NCBI GenBank assembly: GCA_937996235.1
Contig: CALKVK010000035.1
Span: forward strand, 124,001 to 188,000
DNA length: 64,000 bases
From: an uncultured bacterium
GTDB taxonomy: Bacteria; Planctomycetota; JAJSAM01; JAJVHW01
Direction: 5' to 3'
This document shows positions 15,978 through 24,335 of the stretch, piece after piece. The notes beneath the pieces were generated by a model. It did no database searches and was not told the DNA's origin. It saw nothing but the letters and a program-made list of their open reading frames with translations. Made by a program: the position numbers and the translations under genes. Numbering within the stretch: position 1 is the stretch's first letter; each line of letters opens with the position of its first letter.

Positions 15978-18677
15978 GTGCCCAAACAGAAGCCCCTCCA
16001 GGAGCGCCGCCGTGACCTGCTGCGCGAGGCCGCCCTCGTGGCGCTGCTCGCCGTCCTGGCCGTGCTCCTCGTCGCCCTCGTCACCTACTCGCCCGCGCCG
16101 GGCGGCTCGACGCACCTCGTCGGTGTCGTCGGGCGCTTCGCCGCCGGTGCGCTGTGGGGTGCGTTCGGGGCGGTCGCGTTCGCGCTGCTCGCCGTCGCGA
16201 TCTACACGACCCTCGTGCTGCTCGTGCGCCGCACGATCTCGACGCCGGCCCTGCGCGTCGTCGGCTTCGTGATGCTCATGATCGGGGCGTGCACGCTGCT
16301 CCACCAGGCGCTCCGCCCCGTCGCGGCGCCCGCCGCGGAGCTCGCCCACCCGTTCGACGTCGCCCCGGGCGGCGCTCTCGGGCGCAGCCTGTTCGAGCTG
16401 CTGCTCGTGCCGTTCGGCGCGTTCGGGACGCTCCTCTTCTCGGCCGTCGTGACCTGCAGCGGCTTCGCGTTCGCCACGGACTGGCTGCTGTACGAGATGC
16501 TGTTCGAGGGCGGTCGCCGCGCGGCCGCCGCGACGGCGTTCCTGCGCCGCTTCTGGCCGCAGCCGGCGGGCGCGGGCGCCGGCGCGGGACCGCTCGCGCG
16601 CTTCTTCGGCAGCGGCGGCACGGCGGTCGCGGAGGCGCCGCCGACCAAGCGCGGCGGCGGCGCGCGCAAGCCCGCGGAGTCGGCCGCCCCCGCGGGATCG
16701 GCCGCCGAGGCGCAGCCCGTGCCCAAGTCCGAGACGAAGCCCGACGCGCGGACCGAGTCCAGGCCGGAGCCGAAGCGCGAGCCGAAGGCGGCGAAGGCGG
16801 TGGTGGCCGACGCCCCCGTCCTCGACGACCCCGAGGTGCTCGTGCCCGCCGAGCTGCTGCCGCCGCCGGCCCCGGCGTCGGCGCGCAAGCCGTCGAAGTC
16901 CGCTCGCGCCGAGGCCTCCGCCGACGACGCGGGCACGCCGACGCCCGAGCTCGTGAAGCGCGCCTTCCCGGAGCCCCCCTCCCCCACCGCCGACGACGAC
17001 CTCTCGGCGGAGCTCGCGGGCGACCTTCCGGAGCCCGAGCCGGCCGACCTGACGCTCGACGCGTTCGGAGCCGGGGACGACGAGGACGCGCCTCCGCCGG
17101 TCCGCGCCGAGGAGGCGCCGTTCCGCGTGCGCCTCGAGCCGGTGATCGCGCCCCCGCGCCCCGCGGAGCTGCAGCTCCCGCGCACGCAGGGCGAGTACGA
17201 GTTCCCCGGCCTCGACCTGCTCGACCCGCCGCGCCCGCGCGACCTGCGCCAGCTCGAGCAGGCGATCCAGAACAACGTGGACGTGCTCCAGCGCACGCTC
17301 GCGGAGTTCAAGATCGACGGCCGCGTGGTCGCCTACCAGCAGGGTCCGGTCGTGACGATGCTTGAGGTCGCGCTCGCCCCGGGCACGAAGGTCACGAAGA
17401 TCCACGCGCTCTCCGAGGACCTGGCGATGGCGCTCAAGGTGCCGTCGGTGCGCATCGTCGCCCCGATCCCGGGCAAGAGCACGGTCGGCGTCGAGATCCC
17501 GAACCCCGCGCGCGACGACGTGCGGCTGCTCACGCTGCTCGAGTCGCGCGAGTTCCGCGAGGGGCGCCACCACATCCCGCTGCTGCTCGGGATGCGCGCC
17601 AACGGCGACGCGATGGTCGACGACCTCGCGAACATGCCGCACCTGCTCCTCGCCGGCGCGACCGGCGCGGGCAAGTCGGTGTGCATCAACACGATCCTGC
17701 TGTCGGTGCTGCTCACGCGCACGCCCGACGAGGTGCGGCTGATCCTGGTCGACCCGAAGCAGGTCGAGCTCTCGTTCTTCGCGGACATCCCCCACCTGCT
17801 CGCGCCCGTCGTCACCGACATGAAGCGCGCGTCGTCGGTCCTCGAGTGGGCCGTCGAGAAGATGGAGGAGCGCTACGACCTGCTGCGCCGCTTCGAGGTG
17901 CGCAGCATCTCGTCCTACAACGAGCTCGGCGAGGAGGCGATCCGCGCGCGCGTCGAGGAGCTCGGGCTCTCCGACGAGGTGATCCCCGTCCGCCTGCCCT
18001 ACTTCGTGATCGTGGTCGACGAGCTCGCCGACCTGATGCTCACGGCGGGCAAGGAGGTCGAGAAGCTGATCACGCGTCTCGCGCAGAAGAGCCGCGCGGT
18101 GGGCATCCACATCATCCTCGCGACGCAGCGCCCGTCCACCGACGTCATCACCGGCCTGATCAAGGCGAACATGCCGACGCGCATCGCCTTCCAGGTGACG
18201 AGCAAGGTCGACTCGCGCGTGATCCTCGACCAGAACGGCGCGGACAAGCTGCTCGGCATGGGCGACATGCTCTACCTGCCGCCGCGCTCCGCCGCGCTGG
18301 CGCGCGCGCAGGGCACCTTCGCCTCCGACAAGGAGGTGAAGCGTGTCGTGTCGTTCCTGAAGTCGCGCTACAGCCAGGAGTTCAACGAGGAGCTCGTCGA
18401 GATCGGCAGCACCGAGCTGCTCGACGACGCCGAGAAGGACCCGCTCTACGACGAGGCGGTGCGGATCGTGCTCGGCGAGCGGCGCGGCAGCGCGTCGCTC
18501 CTGCAGCGCGCCCTCGCGATCGGCTACACGCGCGCGAGCCGCCTCCTCGACCTCATGCGGCGCGAAGGCGTCGTGGGTGCCTACAAGGGCAGCAAGGCCT
18601 CCGAGGTCCTGCTGACGCTCGAGGAGTACGAGGAGCGCGTCGCGGCGCGGCCCGCTCCGGACGACGAGAACGAGTAG
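15978..18677 (+). CDS. ftsK: DNA translocase FtsK/SpoIIIE
   Basis: Septum-anchored hexameric motor that pumps chromosome ends through the closing division site. 899 residues. N-terminal membrane domain with about four to five helices (about 12-175, ending FATDWLLYEML), then a long Ala/Pro/Glu-rich linker (about 190-410), the alpha and beta motor (Walker A GATGAGKS near 561-568, Walker B LILVDPKQVELS near 590, DELADLM near 680, ATQRPSTDVITG), and the C-terminal gamma winged helix (about 820-885, RRGSASLLQRALAIGYTRAS) that reads orienting DNA sequences. Start GTG at 15978 because the promoter's -10 lies downstream of the other in-frame GTG at 15924. A motorless paralogue follows 93 bases after the stop. 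Confidence 0.97.
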   Translation: MPKQKPLQERRRDLLREAALVALLAVLAVLLVALVTYSPAPGGSTHLVGVVGRFAAGALWGAFGAVAFALLAVAIYTTLVLLVRRTISTPALRVVGFVMLMIGACTLLHQALRPVAAPAAELAHPFDVAPGGALGRSLFELLLVPFGAFGTLLFSAVVTCSGFAFATDWLLYEMLFEGGRRAAAATAFLRRFWPQPAGAGAGAGPLARFFGSGGTAVAEAPPTKRGGGARKPAESAAPAGSAAEAQPVPKSETKPDARTESRPEPKREPKAAKAVVADAPVLDDPEVLVPAELLPPPAPASARKPSKSARAEASADDAGTPTPELVKRAFPEPPSPTADDDLSAELAGDLPEPEPADLTLDAFGAGDDEDAPPPVRAEEAPFRVRLEPVIAPPRPAELQLPRTQGEYEFPGLDLLDPPRPRDLRQLEQAIQNNVDVLQRTLAEFKIDGRVVAYQQGPVVTMLEVALAPGTKVTKIHALSEDLAMALKVPSVRIVAPIPGKSTVGVEIPNPARDDVRLLTLLESREFREGRHHIPLLLGMRANGDAMVDDLANMPHLLLAGATGAGKSVCINTILLSVLLTRTPDEVRLILVDPKQVELSFFADIPHLLAPVVTDMKRASSVLEWAVEKMEERYDLLRRFEVRSISSYNELGEEAIRARVEELGLSDEVIPVRLPYFVIVVDELADLMLTAGKEVEKLITRLAQKSRAVGIHIILATQRPSTDVITGLIKANMPTRIAFQVTSKVDSRVILDQNGADKLLGMGDMLYLPPRSAALARAQGTFASDKEVKRVVSFLKSRYSQEFNEELVEIGSTELLDDAEKDPLYDEAVRIVLGERRGSASLLQRALAIGYTRASRLLDLMRREGVVGAYKGSKASEVLLTLEEYEERVAARPAPDDENE

Positions 18678-18770
18678 CGAAGGGCCGTCCGGCGGGGCGC
18701 CGGACGCGTCGGGGCGCAGCGCGCCGCGGACCGGAAGGGTCGCGCGGACGCGTCGGCGATCGGAGGGACC

Positions 18771-20570
18771 ATGCGGACCAACAGCCTGCAGAAGAGGGCG
18801 CTCGGCGCGCTCTGCGTCGTGGCGACGAGCCTCTTCCTCCTGCTGTGCCTCGCGAACTACGGGCACGGCGGCTTCGAGGACGCGGTGGACCCGGCGCTCC
18901 ACCTGCGCATCGCGGGCTGGTTCGTCGAGGTGTTCGGCTTCGGCGCGTACGTGATGGTGCTCCTGCCCCTCGTGTGGGGCGCCATCTGCTACTTCCACGA
19001 GCGCACGCCACACCTCGGCCGCCGCGCGCTCGGCACGCTCCTGCTGGCGTGCTCGCTGTCGCTGCTCGCGGGCGTGTTCTCGAAGGACCCCGGCGTCTGG
19101 ACGGGCGCGATCGGCGGGCTCGCCGCGTCGCTCCTCGCGGGCGTCACCGGCACGGCGTCCGCGGCGCTCCTGAAGACGCTCATCGTGACCGGCTCGCTCG
19201 CCCTCTTCATCGTGTCGTTCGTGTGGGCCACGGACTGGTGCTTCCGCACCCTCCGGCGCGGGCCGGTGCCGTCGCTGCAGAGCCTGCGCGGCCGGCTCGA
19301 GACGCTGCCGCCGAGCGCCGACCTGCTCGACGTGCCGACGGACGCGGAGCGCGCGACCGCCGGCACGCTGTTCCGCGCGGACGACGAGGGGCTGCCTGCG
19401 AGCGAGGAGCGCGTGCTCGTCGCCGTCGACGCGCCGGCGCAGGCGGAGCGGCACGACGAGCCCGCGTACGAGCCGGAGTACGACGCCTACGAGTTCGACG
19501 CCGCACCCGCGTTCACCGACTCGCTGCACCAGGCGCCCCCGCCGCCCGCGCCCACGCAGGTCGCGGCGGGCTTCACGGCGCGCGAGCGCGGCGCGCGCCT
19601 GCACGTGCGCGGCCCGCACGGGTACGACGGCGTCGAGTTCCTGCCGCCGAGCGACGAGTTGGCGGACGTCCCCGCGCCCGCCGCCCCGATCGTGCTGGAC
19701 ACGTCGGCGGCGCTGCCCGCGGGCTTCGTCGACGACGAGGTCGCGTTCGACGTCGACGACGCGGCGCGGCACGACGAGACCGCGGCGGTCTTCCCGGGCG
19801 CCGACGACGCCGAGGACGACGCGCTGCCGGTGGTCGAGGCGCTCGCCGACGAGGGCGCCGAGGAGGAGCTCCCCTCGTACCAGGAGACGCCGGAGGAGCC
19901 GCGCGTGCGCAGCGGCATCGGCTACCCGGGCGAGACGACGGGCGACGTCGTGATCGTCGACGAGTTCTTCGCGGTGGACGTCGGCCCGGTGGCCGTGCCC
20001 GTCTCCGAGCCGGCGGTCGGCGGCGACGGCGCCGCGTCGGGCGACGGCTACGGCCGCGCGGCGCGGGCCGTCGCCGAGTCGCCCGAGGCGCCCGCGCGCG
20101 CGACGTCCGAGCCGGCCCCGGTCGCCGAGAGCGCGCCCGTGCGCGCCCCGGTCGAGGACGCGGGCGACGCGCTCGTCGTCGACGAGGTGTTCGAGACGCC
20201 GGGCGCGTTCACGGTGTTCGACGAGATCGTGCCGCAGCCCGTCGCGCTGCGCGCCGCCGCGCGCCCCGAGCCCGCTGCGGAGCCCGTGCACGAGGACGAG
20301 CCCGACGACGCCGCGCGCGGCCTCGCGCACATCCACGAGATGTACCTCGACCCGCTGTTCCACGACTCCGTGGACGCCGTGCTCGACGGCGGTCGCGCGT
20401 CGGCGATGACGCTGCAGCGCCGCTTCGGCATCGGCCACGGCCGCGGTCTGCGGCTGCTCCAGCAGATGGAGGAGGCGGGCATCGTCGGTGCCGAGGACGC
20501 CGCGGGCGCGCGCACCGTGCTCGTCGCGCGGGAGACGTGGGAGCGCTTCCTCGGGACGCGCACGGCCTGA
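18771..20570 (+). CDS. FtsK paralogue lacking the ATPase motor (membrane domain plus gamma winged helix)
   Basis: 599 residues. The N terminus is an FtsK-type membrane domain: four to five helices (about 9-27, 45-70, 82-98, 104-150), with WFVEVFGFGAYVMVLLPLVWG resembling FtsK and the last helix ending VWATDW just as the neighbouring FtsK ends FATDW. Residues about 165-515 are an acidic, Ala/Pro-rich linker with no Walker A or B. Residues about 523-597 align with the FtsK gamma domain: DPLFHDSVDAVLDGGRASAM against DPLYDEAVRIVLGERRGSAS, then TLQRRFGIGHGRGLRLLQQM against LLQRALAIGYTRASRLLDLM. So anchor and DNA-reading head are kept and the pump is gone. ATG at 18771 with GGAGGG upstream. The role is unknown; see findings. 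Confidence 0.85.
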   Translation: MRTNSLQKRALGALCVVATSLFLLLCLANYGHGGFEDAVDPALHLRIAGWFVEVFGFGAYVMVLLPLVWGAICYFHERTPHLGRRALGTLLLACSLSLLAGVFSKDPGVWTGAIGGLAASLLAGVTGTASAALLKTLIVTGSLALFIVSFVWATDWCFRTLRRGPVPSLQSLRGRLETLPPSADLLDVPTDAERATAGTLFRADDEGLPASEERVLVAVDAPAQAERHDEPAYEPEYDAYEFDAAPAFTDSLHQAPPPPAPTQVAAGFTARERGARLHVRGPHGYDGVEFLPPSDELADVPAPAAPIVLDTSAALPAGFVDDEVAFDVDDAARHDETAAVFPGADDAEDDALPVVEALADEGAEEELPSYQETPEEPRVRSGIGYPGETTGDVVIVDEFFAVDVGPVAVPVSEPAVGGDGAASGDGYGRAARAVAESPEAPARATSEPAPVAESAPVRAPVEDAGDALVVDEVFETPGAFTVFDEIVPQPVALRAAARPEPAAEPVHEDEPDDAARGLAHIHEMYLDPLFHDSVDAVLDGGRASAMTLQRRFGIGHGRGLRLLQQMEEAGIVGAEDAAGARTVLVARETWERFLGTRTA

Positions 20571-20575
20571 GCGCC

Positions 20576-21136
20576 GTGTCCGGCCCGCGCCCGCCCGACG
20601 AGGCGCCGCGCGCGGAGCCGGAGCACGCCCCGCGGGCGCCCGGACCCGGATCGCGGGCGGCGCTCGCGGTCCTCGCGTTCGGCGGCCTCGGGCTCCTGCC
20701 GGTCGCGCCGGGCACGTGGGGCACGTGCGGCGCCGCGGCGCTCGCCGCGGTGTTCGTCGCGCGTCCCGCGTTCCTCGCGCCGCTCGGCGACTGGACGACG
20801 TTCGCCGCGGGCGCGGCGCTCGTCGCGTCGGCCCTGACCCTGCTGCTCGTGCCTGCAATCGAGCGGACGCACGGGAAGGACCCGGGGGTCGTCGTGACCG
20901 ACGAGGTCGCCGGGTACTTCGCGACGCTCCTCGCCGTGCCGCATCCGACGCCGGCCGACCTCGTCGCCGCGTTCTTCGTGTTCCGGCTCCTCGACGTCGT
21001 GAAGCCGTGGCCCGCGCGGGCGCTCGAGCGGCTGCCCTCCGGCTGGGGCGTGCTCCTCGACGATCTGGCCGCGGCCGGTTGGGGGGCGGCGCTGCTCGCC
21101 CTGACGCACACCGTCGCGCGCGCGTCGCTGCGCTGA
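20576..21136 (+). CDS. pgpA: Phosphatidylglycerophosphatase A
   Basis: Membrane phosphatase that removes the phosphate from phosphatidylglycerophosphate to give phosphatidylglycerol. 186 residues: LPVAPGTWGTCGAAALA, then DPGVVVTDEVAGYF with the conserved acidic residues, and FFVFRLLDVVKPWPARALE. About four hydrophobic segments. The first 25 residues are a Pro/Glu-rich extension. GTG at 20576, five bases after the previous stop, so part of the ftsK-like unit. Its substrate could come from the CDP-alcohol phosphatidyltransferase at 7638-8204 if that is PgsA. Confidence 0.92.
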   Translation: MSGPRPPDEAPRAEPEHAPRAPGPGSRAALAVLAFGGLGLLPVAPGTWGTCGAAALAAVFVARPAFLAPLGDWTTFAAGAALVASALTLLLVPAIERTHGKDPGVVVTDEVAGYFATLLAVPHPTPADLVAAFFVFRLLDVVKPWPARALERLPSGWGVLLDDLAAAGWGAALLALTHTVARASLR

Positions 21137-21178
21137 GCACGCGCATCCCCGCGCGCGACAACGGGTTGACGTTCTTCG

Positions 21179-21207
21179 TTGACCCCCCTCCGGGGCGTTC
21201 CGAGAAT
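21179..21207 (+). promoter_or_regulatory. Promoter of the SpoIIE-type phosphatase gene
   Basis: TTGACC (21179-21184), 17-base spacer, GAGAAT (21202-21207). Another TTGACG at 21165-21170 lies just upstream without a matching -10. Confidence 0.5.
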
Positions 21208-21277
21208 GCGGCCTCCCGGAAGCGGTGCAACAGGGTCGGCCGCGCGGGACCAGCGGACCCACGGCGAGGCTCCCCCG

Positions 21278-23053
21278 ATGGCGCGGCAGGACAGGCGGAA
21301 GAAGACCACCGAAGAGGACCCGATCCCCGTGGTCGAGCCGCAGCACGACGAGCGCGGGCGCGGACGCAACCCGCAGGCGGCGACGCGGGCGCCGAAGGGG
21401 CCCGGCTTCGCGCTGAAGATCGGGCTCGCGGCGGGCGTCGCGGCCGGGTTCCTCGCCGCACTCGCCGTGCTCGTGATGGCGCGCGTCGGCGGCTCCGACG
21501 CGACCGCGGTGCTCGACCTCGGCGGCGTGCAGGCGGCGCGCATGCTGGCGGCCACCGACACCGGCCGCTGGGCCGCGGACTTCGGGACGTCGCGCGGCAC
21601 GCGCGCGCACATCAAGGAGCAGATCGAGGCGCAGCTCGAGAAGATCAAGGCCGAGTCCGACAGCCGCGTCGTGGACCTGCTGAAGGAACCGGTGCAGCAG
21701 TTCTGGACCGGCGTGCCCGGCAGCGACGCCTCGTGGCGCCCGGGGCTCGACATGTTCCTGCCGAAGAACGACCCGGACGACCTGCAGATCGACAAGGCGC
21801 GGCGCGAGGGCTTCGCGCGCGTGCAGAGCCAGGGCCGCGGCGCGCTGCTCGGCATGGCGATCATCGACGGCGCGAAGCGCACGATCTTCAGCGAGGGCAA
21901 CCCGGTCGGCGGCGCCACGGACGTGGGGACCGTCGGGGCCACGCGGATCTCCGCCGCGCAGGGCGTGCGCGTCTACGAGCACCCCGTCTACGACCGCAAC
22001 GGCAACCCCGACGGCGTCGCGCTCGTCGCGCTCGACACCTCCGCCGCGGTCGGACCGGACGTCATGGGCACGGCGGGCGCCGCGGGCGGGCTCGCGTTCC
22101 TCGGCGCGTTCCTCTTCGGCACGCTGCTCGGCCTCGGTCCCGTGAAGGCGATCCAGCGCCTCGCCGCCGAGACCGACGTGCTCGCGCGGGGCGAGCTCGG
22201 CGGCCGCGTCACGCTGCGCGGCCCGGACTCCGTCGTCGCCGTCGCGCGCGGCGTGCAGAAGCTCGCGTCGCTCGCGGCCCGGCCCGACGTCGAGCCGCAG
22301 GTCGTCGCGCAGCCGATGCCGGTGATCCCCGTCGCCGAGATCCACGAGGTGCTCGCGCCGTCGCGCACCTTCCAGCGGCCCGAGAACATCGAGATCGAGT
22401 CCACGCACAAGGCCTGCCCGGACTCGGGCAACGACTACCACGACGTCATCAACCTGCCGGGCGGCAAGATCGGCCTCTTCGTGGCCGACGCCCCGCTGCG
22501 CGGCGTGCGCGGCGCGATGTACATGGCGGCGGTCCGCAGCCTGTTCCGCGCCGAGGCGCCGAAGTCGGAGTCGCCCGCCGAGGTGCTGCGCGGCATCAAC
22601 CGCGGGTTCGCCGCGGACCTGCCGCGCGGCGTGTACGTGACGGCGATGTACTGCATCCTCGACCCGGCCACGGGCGTCTGCACGTTCGCCGGCGCGCAGC
22701 ACCTGCCGCTCGTCTTCTGGAAGCTCGAGAAGAAGGGCTCGGCGCGCGTGCAGACGCAGGGCATCGCGCTCGGCCACGACTCGGGGCCGATGTTCGACAA
22801 GACGATCGAGGAGAAGTCGATCCAGCTCGAACGCGGCGACCGGATCGTGCTCTTCACCGACGGCGCGATCACGGCGCGCAACGCCACAGGCGCGGCGTAC
22901 GGCGAGGAGCGCTTCTATTACGTCGTCAACCGCGAGGCCCCGAAGAACAGCGCCGCGTTCGTGAACTTCGTCGCGAACGACGTGGACCTGTTCCACGAGG
23001 GCTCGCCGCAGCTCGACGACTTCACGATCCTCACGGCGCGCCGCCTGCGCTGA
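21278..23053 (+). CDS. Membrane-bound SpoIIE/RsbU-type PP2C serine phosphatase
   Basis: 591 residues. A short cytoplasmic tail (about 1-42, charged), membrane helix 43-68, a periplasmic sensor region of about 190 residues, membrane helix about 262-286, a HAMP-like linker (LGLGPVKAIQRLAAETDVLARGE region), then a PP2C-like SpoIIE domain (about 365-591). Metal-binding aspartates are all present though in variant motifs: GNDYHDVI for the usual GGDYYD, VADAPLRGVRGAM, LFTDGAIT and LDDFTILTARR. Such proteins dephosphorylate anti-anti-sigma factors in partner-switching stress responses, but no STAS or RsbW-like gene is adjacent. ATG at 21278 with GAGG upstream. Confidence 0.87.
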   Translation: MARQDRRKKTTEEDPIPVVEPQHDERGRGRNPQAATRAPKGPGFALKIGLAAGVAAGFLAALAVLVMARVGGSDATAVLDLGGVQAARMLAATDTGRWAADFGTSRGTRAHIKEQIEAQLEKIKAESDSRVVDLLKEPVQQFWTGVPGSDASWRPGLDMFLPKNDPDDLQIDKARREGFARVQSQGRGALLGMAIIDGAKRTIFSEGNPVGGATDVGTVGATRISAAQGVRVYEHPVYDRNGNPDGVALVALDTSAAVGPDVMGTAGAAGGLAFLGAFLFGTLLGLGPVKAIQRLAAETDVLARGELGGRVTLRGPDSVVAVARGVQKLASLAARPDVEPQVVAQPMPVIPVAEIHEVLAPSRTFQRPENIEIESTHKACPDSGNDYHDVINLPGGKIGLFVADAPLRGVRGAMYMAAVRSLFRAEAPKSESPAEVLRGINRGFAADLPRGVYVTAMYCILDPATGVCTFAGAQHLPLVFWKLEKKGSARVQTQGIALGHDSGPMFDKTIEEKSIQLERGDRIVLFTDGAITARNATGAAYGEERFYYVVNREAPKNSAAFVNFVANDVDLFHEGSPQLDDFTILTARRLR

Positions 23054-23062
23054 CGCGCCGCC

Positions 23063-23353
23063 ATGGACGTGAGCGAGTTCCAGCGGTGGATGGACGAGCG
23101 CTACGGCGCACGTGACCGCACGCGCGGGCTCGACCGCACTTTCGGGTGGTTCGTCGAGGAGGTCGGCGAGCTGTCGCGCGCGTTCCGCAAGGGCGACCGC
23201 GCGAATCTCGAGCACGAGTTCGGCGACGCGTTCGCGTGGCTGGCCTCGCTCGCGAACCTCGCGGGCGTGGACCTCGCGCAGACCGCCGAGCGCTACCGCG
23301 CGGGCTGCCCGCGCTGCGGGGCGACGCCATGCGGCTGTCCGTTCGTCGCATGA
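23063..23353 (+). CDS. Small MazG-like nucleotide pyrophosphohydrolase with C-terminal Cys cluster
   Basis: 96 residues. EEVGELSRAFRKGDRANLE followed by HEFGDAFAWLASLANLAGVDL has the E-x2-E and E-x2-D metal pattern of all-alpha NTP pyrophosphohydrolases (MazG/dCTPase superfamily), which hydrolyse non-canonical or excess nucleotides. After the catalytic helices comes YRAGCPRCGATPCGCPF, four cysteines that look like a small zinc site. ATG at 23063, nine bases after the phosphatase stop; the stop overlaps the next start (ATGA). Confidence 0.8.
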   Translation: MDVSEFQRWMDERYGARDRTRGLDRTFGWFVEEVGELSRAFRKGDRANLEHEFGDAFAWLASLANLAGVDLAQTAERYRAGCPRCGATPCGCPFVA

Positions 23354-24297
23354 GCGCGCACGCGCGCTTCCTGCGCGCACTCGTGCCGGGCGTGCTCCTG
23401 GCGGCGCTCGCCGCCGCGCCGCGCGCCCGCGCCGACGAGGACACGGCGCCGCAGCCCCCCGCGCCGCCTGCGGCCGCCGGCGGAGCCGAGGCGCCCGCGC
23501 AGCCCGCACCGCTCGCGTTCGGCGGCGACCTCGACGCCGCGCGCGAGGCGGCGCGGCGCGACGGCAAGGCGCTCCTGCTGGTCGTCGTCCCGGACTGGTT
23601 CGAGAGCCCCGCGTGGAAGCGCGTCGAGTCGCAGGTGCTGCCGGACGCGAAGGCGTCCGCCCCGCTCGCGGACTTCGTGCGCGTGCTCGTGCGCGAGACG
23701 CGCGACCGCGAGGTCCACGTGCGCCACCGGCTCGCGTTCGCAGGGTATCCGCTCGCGGTCGTGCTCGACTCCGAGGGGCGCTACCTGGGCCACGTCTCCG
23801 GCGTGCCCGCCGAGGGCGAGGGCGTCGCGTGGCCGGAGCGTCTCGCGGCGATCCCGCCGCGCGCGGCGCGCATCGCCGAGCTGCGCACGCGCCTCGCGGC
23901 CGCTCCCGAGGACGCGCAGCTCCTCTTCGACCTCGGCGTCGCGCTCTCCGACGCCGGCGAGGACGACCGCGCGGACGCGCTGTTCGAGCGCATGGAGGCC
24001 GCGGACCCGCTGGCCCCGGCGGAGCGCCTCGGCGAGGCGCGCTACCGGCGCCTGCGCCACGCCGTCGACGCGCTGCTGCTCGAACGGCGCTTCGGCGACG
24101 TCGAGGCGCGCTGCCTGCGCTGGCGGCGGCGCTTCGAGTCGCACGCCCGTCTGCCCGACGTGCTCGAGCTGCAGGCGAACGCGCTCTTCCTCGCGGGCAG
24201 CCGCGACGAGGCGCGCGCGCTCTGGCAGCGCCTGGTGGACGAACACGCGGACACGCCGTGGGCCGCGCGCTCGAAGGAGCGGCTCGAGAAGCTCTGA
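23350..24297 (+). CDS. Exported thioredoxin-fold protein with TPR-like C terminus
   Basis: 315 residues. A signal peptide (MSAHARFLRALVPGVLLAAL, cut after RARA) and a Pro/Ala-rich linker lead to a thioredoxin-like domain (about 55-165: DAAREAARRDGKALLLVVV, and GYPLAVVLDSEGRYLGHVSG). The place where a redox CxxC would sit reads DWFESPAW, so it is not a disulphide enzyme. Residues about 180-315 form TPR-like helices (LLFDLGVALSDAGEDDRADALF). Probably a periplasmic assembly or protein-interaction factor. The start is the ATG at 23350 overlapping the previous stop; an in-frame ATG at 23329 would add seven residues. Confidence 0.7.
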   Translation: MSAHARFLRALVPGVLLAALAAAPRARADEDTAPQPPAPPAAAGGAEAPAQPAPLAFGGDLDAAREAARRDGKALLLVVVPDWFESPAWKRVESQVLPDAKASAPLADFVRVLVRETRDREVHVRHRLAFAGYPLAVVLDSEGRYLGHVSGVPAEGEGVAWPERLAAIPPRAARIAELRTRLAAAPEDAQLLFDLGVALSDAGEDDRADALFERMEAADPLAPAERLGEARYRRLRHAVDALLLERRFGDVEARCLRWRRRFESHARLPDVLELQANALFLAGSRDEARALWQRLVDEHADTPWAARSKERLEKL

Positions 24298-24307
24298 GAC
24301 CCGCGCA

Positions 24308-24323
24308 CCGCCGCGCGCGGCGG
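24308..24323. terminator. Palindrome between convergent genes
   Basis: CCGCCGCG/CGCGGCGG is a perfect 16-base palindrome lying in the 38 bases between the stops of the convergent thioredoxin/TPR gene and selA. It may act as a bidirectional terminator, although the loop must open. Confidence 0.35.
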
Positions 24324-24335
24324 CCCGCGCCGGAC

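Noticed and set aside
18677..18771. Sequencing error splitting one FtsK into two genes
   Set aside because: The first FtsK is complete from membrane domain to gamma, and the second has its own membrane domain and ribosome site; they are two separate genes.
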